A stretch of 64,000 nt of DNA from Artocarpus heterophyllus (GCA_025403435.1 CM046335.1:3749101-3813100), one strand, 5' to 3'; positions 1 to 11,869 are shown, counted from the stretch's first letter. Notes: a model not told the origin generated them from the letters alone. A program made the numbers and translations.

Positions 1-95
1 CTTCTATAAGCCAATTTAATCTCTTGCCCGCTTGCGCTCACTGGGATCCCAAGAACCTCGTACAGAGACAAATTTGTTGTTGTAGTAGTAGCCAT
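1..95 (-). CDS. J-domain (DnaJ/Hsp40) protein, N-terminus only, cut by window edge
   Basis: Reading the minus strand from an ATG at 95-93 gives an open frame of 31 codons that leaves the window. After a short Thr-rich leader (MATTTTTNLS) it reads LYEVLGIPVSASGQEIKLAYR, the first two helices of a J-domain up to the residues just before the HPD loop, which lies outside the window. J-domain proteins recruit and stimulate Hsp70. Small plant J-proteins of this type are often plastid-targeted, but the leader here is short, so location is uncertain. In the same frame upstream there is a stop (TAA) before any other ATG, supporting this start. An AT-dinucleotide run at about 135-155 lies roughly 40-60 bp upstream on the minus strand and could supply the TATA box. 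The missing C-terminus prevents assignment to a subfamily. Confidence 0.72.
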   Translation of the reverse strand, partial: MATTTTTNLSLYEVLGIPVSASGQEIKLAYR

Positions 96-1060
96 TTCAA
101 ATGTTCTTACTTTCGCTCTTATTTGACTCTCTTATATATATATATATATATATATTTGACTGTGTGCAAGGTTTTGAATGTGTTTTATATGTTGGGAAAA
201 GTTTGTAGAAAGAGGCGAAATGAGACTTCCTTGGAGGGAGAAAGAGAGTTTTTTTGATGAGTAAGAGGGAAAGAGTGGAGATTTCAGTTATATAGAACTT
301 AGAAATTAGAATGTGAATTTGAATTTGAAAACAAATATGAATATGAATATGAACATGGCTAATGTTTGATTCATAAAAGGAGCTTATCCATAAGATGCTG
401 TACCATGCTGACTCAGCACGCTGTTTGCGTGAGGATAAGCTTGTCCTTTATTTCTGTCGATTTTGTCGTCGTTTGCATTAAAGATATCGGCTGAAAGTAT
501 GTACGATTTGATGAATCCTTCCTCAAGAAACTATAGTTTTTTTTTAATGGGTTGTAATTGGAGAGGGAAATAAAGGGTTTGAAATAAAATAAATTAAACA
601 CTTGATTGAGTGTGTACTTATCTATTAGGGATGAGAATTGCATTTCTATATTATCACGTCTCCATATTGATTAGAGGAAAGGAAAATATTCCTTTTCATT
701 CTGTTTCCATTGATGATGTGCAAACATTCTCCAAAATAACTGTAATTATGGCTTTTTTGAGATGTTGGACTTTGGAGAATTCTTTTATCAAAACTTAATT
801 CCCATTTAACGTTAATGTTTCAAAAGTTATGTTTCTTTTTTTTTTTTTTTCAGTGGCGTAAAGGTATGAATCAAAATTTAATTCTGCAACAGACAAATAA
901 GTTTTTTTTTTTTAGTTTTTTATTTTGAATCCAATCAATCAATCTTCAATGAAATAAAAAACACGAGGATTGATTTTATTGCTCTTTGGATAAATATTAC
1001 TTTGTTTAGAAAGCATATCCAGGACATCTTGTCTCTCATACGCCTGAAATAATGATGAAT
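96..1060. other. AT-rich intergenic stretch
   Basis: Contains the likely promoter side of the J-domain gene with a (TA)n microsatellite near 135-155. The rest shows only short, compositionally unconvincing open frames and poly-T runs. I see no gene in it. Confidence 0.5.
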
Positions 1061-1149
1061 TTTGTCTTTTTATTTGAAAATGAAAAAGGACGATGGTTTG
1101 CCATTTCTCTCTTGTCTCATTCCGGGGATTGAAAAATCAACTTTGTACC

Positions 1150-1378
1150 TTAAAATATGTCATGTCATTTTCATAAAATATCTAAAAATTTTCTTTAAAA
1201 TATCTAGAGACATTGATATTTTGATAAAAATTTCACATGTCGTAAAAACTATAACATTAACTCTTAAAATGTGTCATGTCGTTTTCATAAAATATCTAAA
1301 AATTTTCTTTGAAATATCTACAGACATTGATATTTTGATGAAAATTTCACATGTCGTAAAAACTATAACATTAACTGA
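1150..1378. repeat. Tandem duplication, two copies of about 114 bp
   Basis: Two adjacent copies (about 1150-1264 and 1265-1378) share the blocks TTCATAAAATATCTAAAAAT, GACATTGATATTTTGAT and CACATGTCGTAAAAACTATA with a few substitutions. The open frame running through both copies looks like a by-product of the repeat rather than a gene. Confidence 0.85.
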
Positions 1379-1575
1379 CAACATATTAGAAAATTTTACA
1401 AAATTTTCACGAAATATCAGTAAAATATTGATAAAATATGTGTTTTATATTTATTTTTTAATGTTTTGATATGTTATAAAATTCATGTCATTTTTATTTA
1501 CTCCCTTTATTTTTTCATAGATTTACTTTTCAATTTTATAAAACTCATATTTTTATATATTTTTTAAATATTTTT

Positions 1576-1810
1576 GGTTGTGGTGATCCACACCCCTCGA
1601 TTTCTAGAGCCCATCACGGGAGGTACGAACCTTTATATAAAGGGCATCTCGACTCCCATGGGGTTTATCCGACTAATCCGGGCCGACCCATAGAGAGACC
1701 CGAGGCGGCAAGAGTCTCTCAACACTGGCAGCTACGTTCACAAGGACTCGAACTTGAGTCGCTTGCTTAAGCGGAACAGTCCCTTGTCAACTGAACCAGC
1801 CAAGTGTTAG
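1576..1810 (-). mobile_element. tRNA-derived SINE
   Basis: On the minus strand the element begins near 1810 with an A-box-like sequence (TGGCTGGTTCAGTTG) followed about 35 nt later by a B box (AGTTCGAGTCC), the internal RNA polymerase III promoter of tRNA-derived SINEs. It is GC-rich against AT-rich flanks and ends TCACCACAACC followed by an A-rich tail at about 1575-1545. The same 3' end, TCACCACAAC, closes a second candidate at 60590-60840. No flanking target duplication was identified by eye. Transcription would be by Pol III and mobilisation by a LINE reverse transcriptase in trans. Confidence 0.7.
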
Positions 1811-2584
1811 TTAGTCGATAGTCTTTTAAATCATGTTAAACTTTATATAATGACGAAACCAAATCTATGAGAATAAAATTAAAGGAGAAGTAGAGAACTT
1901 GATATTATTTCTTACTTCTTAGCAATTATGTTAACGTACAATTTGTTGGGTATGGAAAGGTAGTAGCATGATATGTTTAGAATTACATAAGAAAGCACTC
2001 AAACTTTGTGTCTTGGTATTAATATTACTTAAACCAAAAAAACTTGCTAAATACCTTTGAACATTTTAAAAGCTATTTTTGACATTGATGTTTCCTTATC
2101 TTTTATAAAACTACGCATGTAAAATGCTTGATAGGTTAATGCTTAACTATTTTATTATATTCGAGATTATATGCTTAACATTTATCGTATTATGATCATT
2201 TTTTATTGTTCATATTTATTACATACTTAGTATTTTGGTTAAAAATTTCGTCTAAATTATATATCATTAACAATATTAAAGTTTTTTAAAGTAATATTAA
2301 AAACTTAAGTAATTTAAGATGACTTTTTACGTTTTACATTAATTTTTATCAATATTGATATTTTCGTAAAATTAAATATTTTCATCTTAACAATACCAAG
2401 GCTTTAACAGTTCCATTGGACCTTCCTTTTTATTCATCAACATAAAGCTAAGGTTGTGGTTTTTCCATATGGCAATAAAAGCATTTGCTGCTCTTTACAA
2501 TCCAATCATTTCGTGGTCACCGAATTTAGTGTGATATTAATCTTTGTCCCTTGCAAGTAGTTGAATGCTGAGGCAAAATATTTA
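1811..2584. other. AT-rich intergenic stretch, no gene seen
   Basis: Low-complexity AT-rich DNA without a credible open frame, RNA gene or inverted repeat. Confidence 0.5.
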
Positions 2585-2878
2585 TTGAGGTGTTGAGATC
2601 CCCGGTCGGAGCCTAGCGGGCACATCGAACGTATTACCATTTTGTATGGATTGGTACTCAAGGGTTACTCTAAGCCCTCTTATTCAAGAGGATACGGGTT
2701 TAACTCCTAGGGGATGCGCTCCCTCCGCGGGAGACAAATCCGTGTGGGGGCTCCCGACCTCCTTGGGAACTAAGCTGAGATCTAACTTGGCTGGGAAACT
2801 CGAGGTCGCGTTGGGCTGCCTCCCCGGTAATACGTTCGAGATGCCCACCGGCTCTGATCGGGGATCTCAACACCTCAA
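2585..2878. mobile_element. GC-rich MITE or foldback element with about 53-bp inverted termini
   Basis: The left end (2585-2638) starts TTGAGGTGTTGAGATCCCCG and the right end (2826-2878) is its inverted counterpart, finishing CGGGGATCTCAACACCTCAA. The match runs with few mismatches to GTATTACC/GGTAATAC on the inner side. The 294-bp element is far richer in G+C and CpG than its surroundings and has no coding capacity. A clear target-site duplication was not found, so the superfamily is undetermined. Confidence 0.8.
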
Positions 2879-2934
2879 CAATATTATTTTGGAAAACATT
2901 ATCTATAATGCTTGTTGGTTTGTCTCCTTTGTCC

Positions 2935-3735
2935 TTATTCTTGTCTTTTTTTTATTATCTATCATCTTTCTCTGTCGTTCGCATTTTACTCTTGTTCATC
3001 AATTTTCTCGTCGTTTTCTAATATCATTGTCGTTTTATCATATGATGTCGTTTACTTTTTTTTTTTTGTTGCTTTTGAGTTTTGACTGTCATTTTCACAA
3101 TGCTTTACTTTTTTTTTTTCTAGCTTTAATGTCATTTTTATTTTATGTCGTTATTAAACATTTTTCTTTATTTACTATTGTTGTCTATTTATTTCTTTCG
3201 ATGTTGTTGTCCATTTTTAATCTTGTCGTTGGTTTTCTGATCATTCAAGGTGCCTTTTCTCTGTTCATACAAAGATGGTTTTTTCTCCACTCTTGTGGTT
3301 TTTATCATATAATTTCATTTGTTTTTGTAGTTTTACTGTCGTCCACTATTTCTTCCCATTTCGTTTATTATTCTATTTTGGTCATTCTTGTTCCTGCCTT
3401 TAAAGGTATCGTTTTATTTGACTGGTTATTGTTTTTGTCGTTTGTATTTCTTAGTCGTTCGCATGGTTCATGAGGTGTCGTTTTTTTTTTTTTAATTGTT
3501 CTCCTTCATTTGTACCCCTCAATTTGGCTATGCGGTCAGTCCATTTTTCTGTCGTTTACTCTTTCCGTCGTTTCATATTTTATTGTTGTATATGCTTTTT
3601 GTCTTTTTTATTAGTCAGGCTTCGTTTTTCATGGTCGCCGTTCATTGTCGTTTTTCACTTTATTCTCGTTGTTATGTTCTGTGTCGTTTTGATTTTGTTG
3701 TCGTTTACTCGCGTTCTTCGACAAAAATCACGCCC
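2935..3735 (+). repeat. GTCGTTTT-rich pyrimidine repeat, copy 1 (largest)
   Basis: About 800 bp with strong strand asymmetry (T-rich) in which GTCGTTT and TTGTCGTTTT-type words recur at irregular spacing of roughly 20-80 bp. The long open frame across it is rich in F, L and S and is explained by composition. Related tracts occur at 40400-40840, 45105-45265, 54770-54915, 56480-56775, 57190-57440 and 62730-63035. Confidence 0.65.
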
Positions 3736-4035
3736 AGATGAAATTCCAATAGCGGGGGAAGTCCGTTACATTATTCTCTATTAAGAGAAAATAAAAATAT
3801 TTAATTGTGGCTCGATGGATGAAATGGACACTAATAACGTGCTTGACAAATAAGTTAAAATAAAATACTAATAATGTAATTTTTATTTTATATAATAATA
3901 TATAAAAGCTTTATATTATAAATGGTTCAAACAAACAACTTATTTAAACACAAAATAAGTGCATTATGAGCCTTGAAAAGAAGTTTTGTGCCTGGCCTCC
4001 CACACCCTGGTTCCAACCAATCATTATTTTTCACG

Positions 4036-4191
4036 AGGGTTTGAAAGGATGATGAGAACTGTTAGTTGAAATTATTTTTACTATAACATATAAGAGCTTT
4101 ATATTGTAGCTTTTTTTGTTACTATAATATGTGAGAGCTTTACATTGTTTAGCGATAAAAATCATGGTTTCTATCACCCTTCCAAACGTCC
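4036..4191. mobile_element. hAT-type MITE, copy 1
   Basis: Terminal inverted repeats pair AGGGTTTGAAAGGATGAT on the left with the complement of ATCACCCTTCCAAACGTCC on the right. The interior carries two copies of the family motif resembling ACTATAATATGTGAGAGCTTTA-type words (4080-4160). Related copies are at 7050-7205, 8100-8262 and 45478-45639. Confidence 0.65.
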
Positions 4192-4347
4192 AGTTCAAAT
4201 TTACATATCTGCCCTTTAAAAGTGGGTCCCGGCAAAATTCCGTTGGAAAATTAAAGTACTAGGATAAATTGAGAATTAACGTTAACCGGCAGCTGGGGTG
4301 GGGTTAAAAGGTTAATGATTGAATTGGGAAAAGCTCTGTGAGTGGCA

Positions 4348-6950
4348 ATGGCGGGCAAGAAGAACAGGAAGAAGAGGAGGGAAGTGGGACCCCCATCCAA
4401 CCCAGAAACAAATACTCCGACAACCCACCTGACTTCTCCCTCTTGGCTTCTTTCTACCCTTCTTTCAATTCCTTCGTCTTCTATTCCTCCGACGGTCGCC
4501 CCAGAATCGATTGGACCGACTTCAACGCTACTCGCGAACTCACTCGCGTCTTGCTCCTCCACTATCACTCTCTCAATTGGTAAGTCAATTCCCTCCTTTT
4601 GCTTACTAATAATCTTTTATAATTACTTCTCATAACGATTGCCTTTGCCTGTGGAGTTTGAAACTTGAAAGTTTGTGTTTTTATGCTAATGGAATGATAC
4701 CCTTTGTATATTCCTAATCAAAGTTTGGAAATTTAGAGTTAATGATTAAGGAAAACACTTTTTTTTATTGTATTTTAATGATTTAGTATATGCCCATGAT
4801 GTCTTACAGTTTTGTTTTGGCGAGTAGCAATAGGATTTGGTATTAATTGTGGTTTTTGTTATTAGTTTTTGCTTTTTATTGAACAAGATTATATTTTTCA
4901 TTGTAACTTACAATTGAAAATGATATGAAAATTGAATTTACCAGGTGGATTCCTGATGGGCAGCTATGCCCTGCGGTGCCATATAGATCAAACTTCATTC
5001 ATTGGATTGAAGATCTTTTGTTGTCATGACTGAAACTAGGCGAGATAAGGGGTTTCGACATAGGAACCGGGGCAAACTGAATTTTCCCTCTTCTTGGTGC
5101 TTCTCTTCTGTGGTGGGGTTTTGTTGGATCAGGTAGCTACTATCCTTTGCCAATTTTGTGTATCCTGATCTTGGGTATTTGCTGGTATATCTCATTTGAA
5201 ACCTGAAAGAATTTGAATTCCGACAAACGTGGTTGCAGATGTGACTGATGTAGCATTAGAGTGGGCTGAAAGAAACGTTAAAGATAATCCGCATATATCA
5301 GAGTTAATTGAAGTTAGAAGAATTGAGACAGGTGAAAATACCCTGTTGGTGGAAGATTCGTGAAATGGCAGATCAAGTGGCGGCGAAAGCAAGGTAGAAT
5401 TCGCTGACAATACGAGATATTATGGGCCTCCTGTCCTTGTTGGTGTGGTAAGGGATGATGAAAAGTTTGACTTCTGCATGTGTAATCCTCCGTTCTTTAA
5501 ATCCATGGATGAAGCAGGACTGAACCCAAAAACTTCATGTGGTGGGACTCCAGAAGAAATGGTTTGTCCTGTTGGAGGAAAGGCTTTCATAACTCGTATC
5601 ATTGAAGATAGCTTTGTACTCAAGCAAACTTTCCAGTATTGCTTATTTATATGCAAAAGGGTTCTTGTGCCTCATTGAATTTGGAATTGAGCTTTTATGT
5701 TTTGGGCTTTGGTTACAAGTGGTATACTACAATGATCGGTAGAAAATCAAACCTCAAGTTCCTGATGTCAAAGCTTCGGGAGGTTGGAGTTTCGATAGTA
5801 AAGGCTACTGAATTTGTCGAAGGCAAAACGTGTCGTTGGGGCCTGGCTTGGTATTTTGTGCATCCTGTTAAGAAGATAATATCACTACATGCGGCTGAGA
5901 AAGTAAACCTGTCGTTCATGCTTGAGGTCTGTATTCTTGCTTTTAAATTTCCCAATGTGTTTTACTATACTTTTCAATCTCAAGATATCATCTCTAGATG
6001 TTTGTAACTTCAAGCATTCCATTTATGAGTTTCAGGATGCCTTAAAAATTGGAAAGGTGTATAATCCAATGAATAACTTTCTTCATACAAAATGTGACAT
6101 CTAAAACTGCAAATTTCATCTTCATAGGGCCTTCAGCGACAATACAGTGCCATAGATGTATTGCAATTGATCGAGTCTTTCTTCTGTAGTAACGGCGCAT
6201 TGTGTTAACTTGAATCCCTCATCATTTTCTGTGATGTATGAAAACTATTTTTTGCTGTATATTCAAAATTCATTATCCTGTTTACCTTGAAATAGTTTAA
6301 TAAAGCTTATTCTCATATGTACAACAATTCTATTTTAATAGATCACCGCTTCACCTGATCATTGTAAAGCAATTCTGAAGAACGAGGAATAACAACGTGA
6401 TGGAGCTGCTGGTTGTGAAGACGCAAAAGATACATCCAAAAATACAAGCTGCGTGAACCTGCCAGTAAATAACCTATGTTTCCGAATTTCGGTAAAGATT
6501 ATCCTCCTTTTTGACCGAATCTAATGACCTCTGATGTTTAAACTGTTTTTAATTGTGCTAGTGATCCAATTATTTAGGTCTTTCAGCAAACCCCTGGGGC
6601 ACTTCTGGTGGAAGGCTCACCAAAGCATGGAGACTCTCAAGCTTCAGGTTTTTTTTTTCACCAGAACAGAAATCATCAATGGACTTGGATTACACGTTTT
6701 ATGTTAGTTTCTATTTCAGTTTCCGAATAGAAATTATTATATGCAAATAGTAATTTTTAAAGATGTGGATTATTATGCAGGGGCCGTTTCATTGATACTA
6801 CAACGATTGAAGGAAGTTTTGAGACACAAATTTTGTAGAGAAGTCCATTTTGCATCTTTCTTAGTAGTATTACTAGCTTTAGATTTATTTTCTTCAATTG
6901 GCTTAAACAGGTCTCGGCTTCTGGAATATGAAAATGTGAGGTCTCAAACT
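4348..6950 (+). pseudogene. FIO1: Pseudogene of FIO1/METTL16, U6 snRNA m6A methyltransferase
   Basis: The exons match the plant FIONA1/METTL16 family, which methylates A43 of U6 snRNA and some mRNAs using S-adenosylmethionine. Exon 1 (4348-4579) gives MAGKKNRKKRR then, in another frame, the family block RNKYSDNPPDF and RIDWTDFNATRELTRVLLL. Exon 2 (4945-5132) gives WWIPDGQLCPAVP and the SAM motif FDIGTGAN. Exon 3 (from 5239) gives DVTDVALEWAERN and the catalytic CNPPFF. Exon 4 (about 5720-5925) gives GRKSNLKFLMSKLREVG and CRWGLAW. Shorter C-terminal remnants follow near 6128, 6343, 6580 and 6780. Lesions: a one-base frame change in exon 1, in-frame stops at 5027-5029, 5078-5080 (replacing the Cys after GTGAN) and 5361-5363. 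Introns are retained, so it is a decayed genomic copy, not a retrocopy. A functional copy is presumably elsewhere. Confidence 0.87.
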
Positions 6951-7049
6951 TACAGATATTATGATCCTGATTTGGTTTCTCGGTTATTCTTATTATTATT
7001 ATTTATTTGTTAGAAACCCTGTCATGAATACGAAAAGAGAATAAGAGAA

Positions 7050-7205
7050 TTGTTTCGTTTGGGAACCATGTTAAAAAAAAGAAGTTAAGTTTGCTAAAGT
7101 GTAAAGCTTTCACATGCTATAGTAGTTTGTTACAATGTAAAGCTTTCAAATGTTATGGTGTTAAGTTTCAACGTCAAGTTCTAACTCATTTTCTAAACAA
7201 ACCCT
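7050..7205. mobile_element. hAT-type MITE, copy 2 (degenerate)
   Basis: Carries the family interior GTGTAAAGCTTTCACATGC followed by a second GTAAAGCTTTCAAATG. The ends (TGTTTCGTTTGGGAACC on the left, TTCTAAACAAACCCTA on the right) are inverted but poorly matched. Confidence 0.5.
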
Positions 7206-7599
7206 ATAACTTAAACTATCATTAGAACTATTTTTTTTTTAGATTCTGCTTTCTACCTTGCCCCTAGTCCCTACTAACATAATTGAAACTTTTTCATATT
7301 TTAAAATCAGCAACAGGTCACAAAGCTAGACTATAATGGCTGGCATTGTCATAGATTTAAGAGCTTTTAAGTTGGCTAAGAATTAAAAAAAAAAAAAAGA
7401 TTAGGAGAATTTCGCAAAAAGGTATAAAAAAATACGATAGAGGTAGAGTTATGTTTTAAATTGTCCATGTTGTATCTTATTTTTTATTTTGATGTGGTTT
7501 TGGTTAGGTTTAATGGACTACCAGGTAAGAATTATATATGTGTATATACACGACTACTATGTTTAGTAGACCGTATTGTTTATCATAATACAATATGAT

Positions 7600-7820
7600 G
7601 TTTGGTGCATAACATATTATAAAGGTGTTAAAAATATAATTTTTTTTAAATTCTGGGGTCAAAATATAATTTTATTAAAATTAAAGGGTCAAGATATAAA
7701 TTTTTAAAAATTATAAGGTTAATATAGAAATTTTCAAAAATATAGGGGTCAAAAATATAATTTTTAAAAAGTAAGGCTAAAATGCAATTTTTAGGAAAAT
7801 ATAAGTTTGCCCCAAATTTT
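7600..7820. repeat. Degenerate short-period repeat built on GGGTCAAAATATAATTTT
   Basis: Six or so irregular copies of a 30-40 bp unit (GGGTCAAxATATAAxTTTT) lie just before the copia element. The origin is unknown and no coding potential is seen. Confidence 0.6.
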
Positions 7821-7900
7821 AGAAAATTATAGGTTTCAGCTCAATTTTGTGCTAGCCTAATCTTAACCCCGTGTTGGATCCAACTCTGACAAGAACCATA

Positions 7901-8516
7901 TGTTAAGTTTATTGTTTAATATCCTATATGGGCTTACACATTAAAGTGACAATTATACTATGTGATATGTAATTTAATAGGGCTTGATAAGTGATCTATT
8001 ATTTTGAGCTCTAAGAATATCTATTGGATATGGGTTTTAAGTGTGTAGAAACCTAATTCTAATCAAAGTGAGAATAATGGGATTTTCCGTTGACTTATAG
8101 GGTGTTTGGCGAGTATGGTTAGAACCAATTTTTTGGTTGAGGAATAGTGTAAAGCTCTCACATGTTATAGTAAAAGCAAAAAGTTACTATAGCGTAAAGC
8201 TTTCACATGCTACTGTATTTTGAACTAAAAAGTTAGTTCTAACCATGCTTACCAAGCACTCCATTAGTATACAAAATGGTTATGGTCCCCAAATCAAATC
8301 ATATGAATAATTTGCTTTCTTCGTCCCTTCCCCATTAAAGAGAGAGATTCTTTGAGCACGACAGACAGATTCGACTATGGAAGACTCCATCCTACTTAAA
8401 TTTCATCACCATGAATTTAAGTACGCATTCTCAATGATTATCCTTAATAATTTGACAAGATAATTCTTGAGATTTAGGAATATGATGGTAAATCATATTT
8501 ATGATTAAATCTAATA
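7901..8516 (+). repeat. 5' LTR of the copia element
   Basis: Begins TGTTAAGTTTATTG and ends near ATTAAATCTAATA. It aligns with the 3' LTR through blocks such as AGTGACAATTATA, GGATTTAGGAATATG-type words and TTCCCCATTAAAGAG. It is longer than the 3' LTR because a MITE (8100-8262) is inserted. Confidence 0.85.
8100..8262. mobile_element. hAT-type MITE, copy 3, inserted in the copia 5' LTR
   Basis: Termini GGGTGTTTGGCGAGTATGG and its inverted partner CCATGCTTACCAAGCACTCC are followed inward by GTTAGAAC on both arms. The interior has GTGTAAAGCTCTCACATG and GCGTAAAGCTTTCACATG. The 3' LTR lacks the element, which gives an empty site (GACTTAGTATATAAAG). The bordering copies CTTATA/TTAGTAT are consistent with a decayed short duplication. 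Confidence 0.82.
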
Positions 8517-9189
8517 AGTTGCATCCGAGCAATCATAATGTTGATTATATTATATAAGATTGATTATAATGTGTATAAGGAAAGCGTATCGTGAATATAT
8601 TATGCTAATTATATTCGGTTGGAAAATAACTTTTGGTTGAATTGTATGATTCAGTTTATACATAAAGAATTATGTGAAGAAAAAAAAGTTTCTTTTGGGA
8701 ATTTTTTTATTTATGTATGATATTTCAAAATAAATTAATTGAAATAATATGTTGCCAAAGTAACCTCTATTGGGTAAATTCATTTATTTTGTAATATTGA
8801 GATGTGTATGCCAATTGTTTATGCAAATAATAACTGGCCCAAAAGAAGGTTGTTGTTTGGCCAAATAATAGGCATATCTGTGGTTGTAAATTTGTGATGA
8901 TTATTAAGTTTTTCATATGAGTAATAAGTCGGTCCAAAAAAATGCTTATTGTATGACAGGATTAATTGTCAATATTTGATTACAGTACGGAAAGTACCAC
9001 TTATAGTGGATGTTTCTATCCAAAGAATAAACATCAATATTGTGCTAGGTATCTTGTGATAGGGCCTACCATTGTGTGAATTGTTTAATCATGTCATGCA
9101 TGTATTTATTGAATGATTATGCTTATGTTGTGACATGATTATTGTTTGTGAGCTTATTATTTTGTTTCGTTCTTGATTCAGTTTCTACT

Positions 9190-10020
9190 TCTGTTTCTGC
9201 AATATATGTCAATATCAATTCTATTCTCAAGTTTAATGGCACAAACTTCAAGAATTAGAAAGAGAATGTTATGATTGTTCTCGGTTGCATGGATCTTCAC
9301 CTTGCGCTTCAAACAGAACCTCCCCCTCCTTTTACTACTGAAAGCTCCTTTGATGCTACAAGGGACTTAGAGAAGTGGGAACATTCTAACAGCATGAGTC
9401 TTAAGATCATGAAACGTTCCATTTCAGAAAAATTTGGGGGCTTAATGTTTAGGAAGAAAGTGCTAATAAGTTCCTTGAAGTGACTGAAAAGTGTTTTGCC
9501 AAAAACGAAAAGGTTGAAACAAGTACCTAGTTAGTTAATCTTGTTTCAATGAACTATAAAGGTAAAGGAAACATAAGGGAGTACATCATGGAGTGTCTCA
9601 TAACGCTTCCAAACTAAAGGCAATAAAGTTAGAACTGTCTAAGGACTTGCTCGTGCATTTAGTTCTAATTTCTCTTCTTGTACAACAAGATCAGTTTAAA
9701 GTAAGGTATAACACCTAAAAGGACAAATGGACTCTTAATGAGCTTATATCTCATTGTGTGCAAGAAGAATAAAGGCATAAGCGAGAAAAGGTTCAAAGTG
9801 CTCACTTAGCAACCACCCCTCAAGACAAGAAAAAGAAAAGGAACCATAAAGAAACTATAGTTGGGACACCACAACCTAAAATGCAAAAGAAACAGGATGA
9901 GGATTTTACCTGTTACTTCTGTAAGAAGGCTGGACACATGAAAAAGGAATGTCCTAAGTACACCAACTGGCGTGTAAAGAAAGGTATACGTCGCACTTTG
10001 GTTTGTTCTGAAGTTAATTT
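9190..10020 (+). pseudogene. copia gag remnant with zinc knuckle
   Basis: Reading-frame pieces give a gag-like start (LKFNGTNFKN, then VMIVLGCMDLHLALQTEPP) and, at 9908-9955, a complete CX2CX4HX4C knuckle (CYFCKKAGHMKKEC). Stops and frameshifts separate the pieces. Gag would form the particle and bind the element RNA. Confidence 0.82.
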
Positions 10021-10119
10021 AGCTTATGTACTTAAACACACTTAGTGGGTAGATTTTGGTGATACTATTCATATAAGTATAGAAACATTCCAAGAAAGGT
10101 CTGTCTTGTCTTGGGGCCT

Positions 10120-10848
10120 CTTATATACTATAATTTAGTTTCAAAACATCAAAGGGACGCTTGACTGTTGTGAGAGACTGAGATTATGATAATATGGTAA
10201 TAATAATAGCAATGGCAATTCCCTCAAGAAAAAGAAAGAGAGAAAAATGAGATTATGATAATATGGTAATAATAATAGCAATCACAATTCCCTCAAGAAA
10301 AAGAAAGAAAGAAAAATAACTTTTGTTTGGTTGGATTTTTTAGAATCACAACTTAATCAATAAGAGTTACTACTATTTGGTTAGAGTCTAGAAACACGAG
10401 TAGGCTTGAAATTGACCACATTAAACTTCTTTTTTATTTTAAAAAAAAAAACCTATTTTCTAAATAAAAACATTTGTTTATTGGATGACTCCACAGTGAA
10501 GAACATCAAAATTCTCCACCGGTGGAGAATATTCTTGTCTATTAGATTTTAATCTAATGGTAAAAACAAGTAGACTTATAATAAGCTCACACACATCAAA
10601 TTATTTATCTTTTACTACGCTCAAAATTTATTAAAAATAACAACTTTTACACAAATAAATCTCAATCATTAATTTTTAAAACTTAAATCCTAGCCCTTGA
10701 TTCAAAAAAAAAATAAAATGCAAACCCTAACTAAGATCTCAAAATGTGAGGCCCCCATGGGCACTGTCAGTAGCTCCTTTGTTCTAGAAGCCGTTGTCGT
10801 TGTCAAACCTCATCGGCGTTCTCAGACCCATCGCCGCCTATGATGCCA
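10120..10848. other. Interruption of the copia coding region, origin unclear
   Basis: Copia similarity stops shortly after the protease remnant and resumes at about 10849 (AERFIYMGDGK). The intervening 0.73 kb holds a 69-bp tandem duplication, a perfect 20-bp palindrome and AT-rich DNA. Clear terminal repeats or a target duplication were not found. Confidence 0.55.
10180..10317. repeat. 69-bp tandem duplication
   Basis: Copies 10180-10248 and 10249-10317 share GAGATTATGATAATATGG, TAATAATAGCAAT and CCCTCAAGAAAAAGAAAG with only a few differences, suggesting a recent slippage or unequal exchange. Confidence 0.9.
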
Positions 10849-11869
10849 AGTAATGCCGAAAGATTCATCTATATGGGTGATGGCAAAACAGTTGTAATAA
10901 AGGCTATAGGAACTTTTAGGTTACTATTAAAGACTAGTTATTTTTTGAATTTGAAAGAGAGTTATGTAGTACCATCTTCTAGGTAGAATTTAATTTCAAT
11001 TTGTACTTTAGACAAATTTAGTTATTCTTGTTCATATGGAAATAATAAATTGTTTTTTTTTCAAGATTCAAATCTTATTAGTACTGGTTCTTTGTCCTTA
11101 CATGATAACCTATATTTGTTGGATGTTGCCTCATTTAATGAAACCTTGTACACTAGTTCATGTGGTATAAAATGAAAATTAACACACGATGATTCTTCCT
11201 CACTATGGCACAAGTGTTTAGGCCATATCTATAAACAAAGAATTCATAGACTTATGTCTGATAGAATTCTTGATTCCCTTGATTTGACATATTTTCAAGT
11301 CTGTGTTGAGTACATAGAAAGGAAACAGACATACGTAAAGAAATTAGATTCCAACAGAAGTTTTGACGTCTTAGGATTAATTCATACTGATATATGTGGA
11401 TCATTCCCTTCAGCTTCTTGGAATGATCAATAGTATTTTTATTATGTTTATAGATGACTATTGGAGGTATGAGTACCTATATTTGATTCATGAGAAGTCT
11501 CAGTCCCTGGATGTATTTAAGGTCTTCAAAGCTAAAGTTAAAAATCAACTGAGCAAGAAAATTAAAGCCATTAAATATGACCATGGTAGTAAATACTATA
11601 GTAAATATGACGGATCCGGTAAACAACGTCTACGACCTTTTGCAAAATTCCTAGAGGAATATGATATCGTCTTACAATACATAATGCCAGGCAAACCTAA
11701 CATGAATTGTGTTGCTAAGAGACAAACCAAAACACTTAAGGACATGGTAAGAAGTATGATTAGTCATTCTTCTTTACCAGAATCCTTCTGGGGAAAAGCA
11801 TTAAAGACTACAACATATATCTTTAACAGGGTCCAAGCAAAGCGATAGCTAAAACCCCTTATGAACTGT

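Noticed and set aside
2646..3473. 275-codon open frame on the plus strand
   Set aside because: Starts inside the GC-rich foldback element and continues through the T-rich GTCGTTTT repeat. The F/L/S-rich product is a composition artefact with no recognisable domain.
4348..6950. Intact FIO1 gene with unusual exon borders
   Set aside because: The stop at 5078-5080 sits inside the SAM motif region of an otherwise well-aligned exon, and two more stops and a frame change occur; no GT-AG choice removes them all.
11396..11848. Independent 150-codon gene
   Set aside because: It is the integrase core of the copia element, not a host gene.
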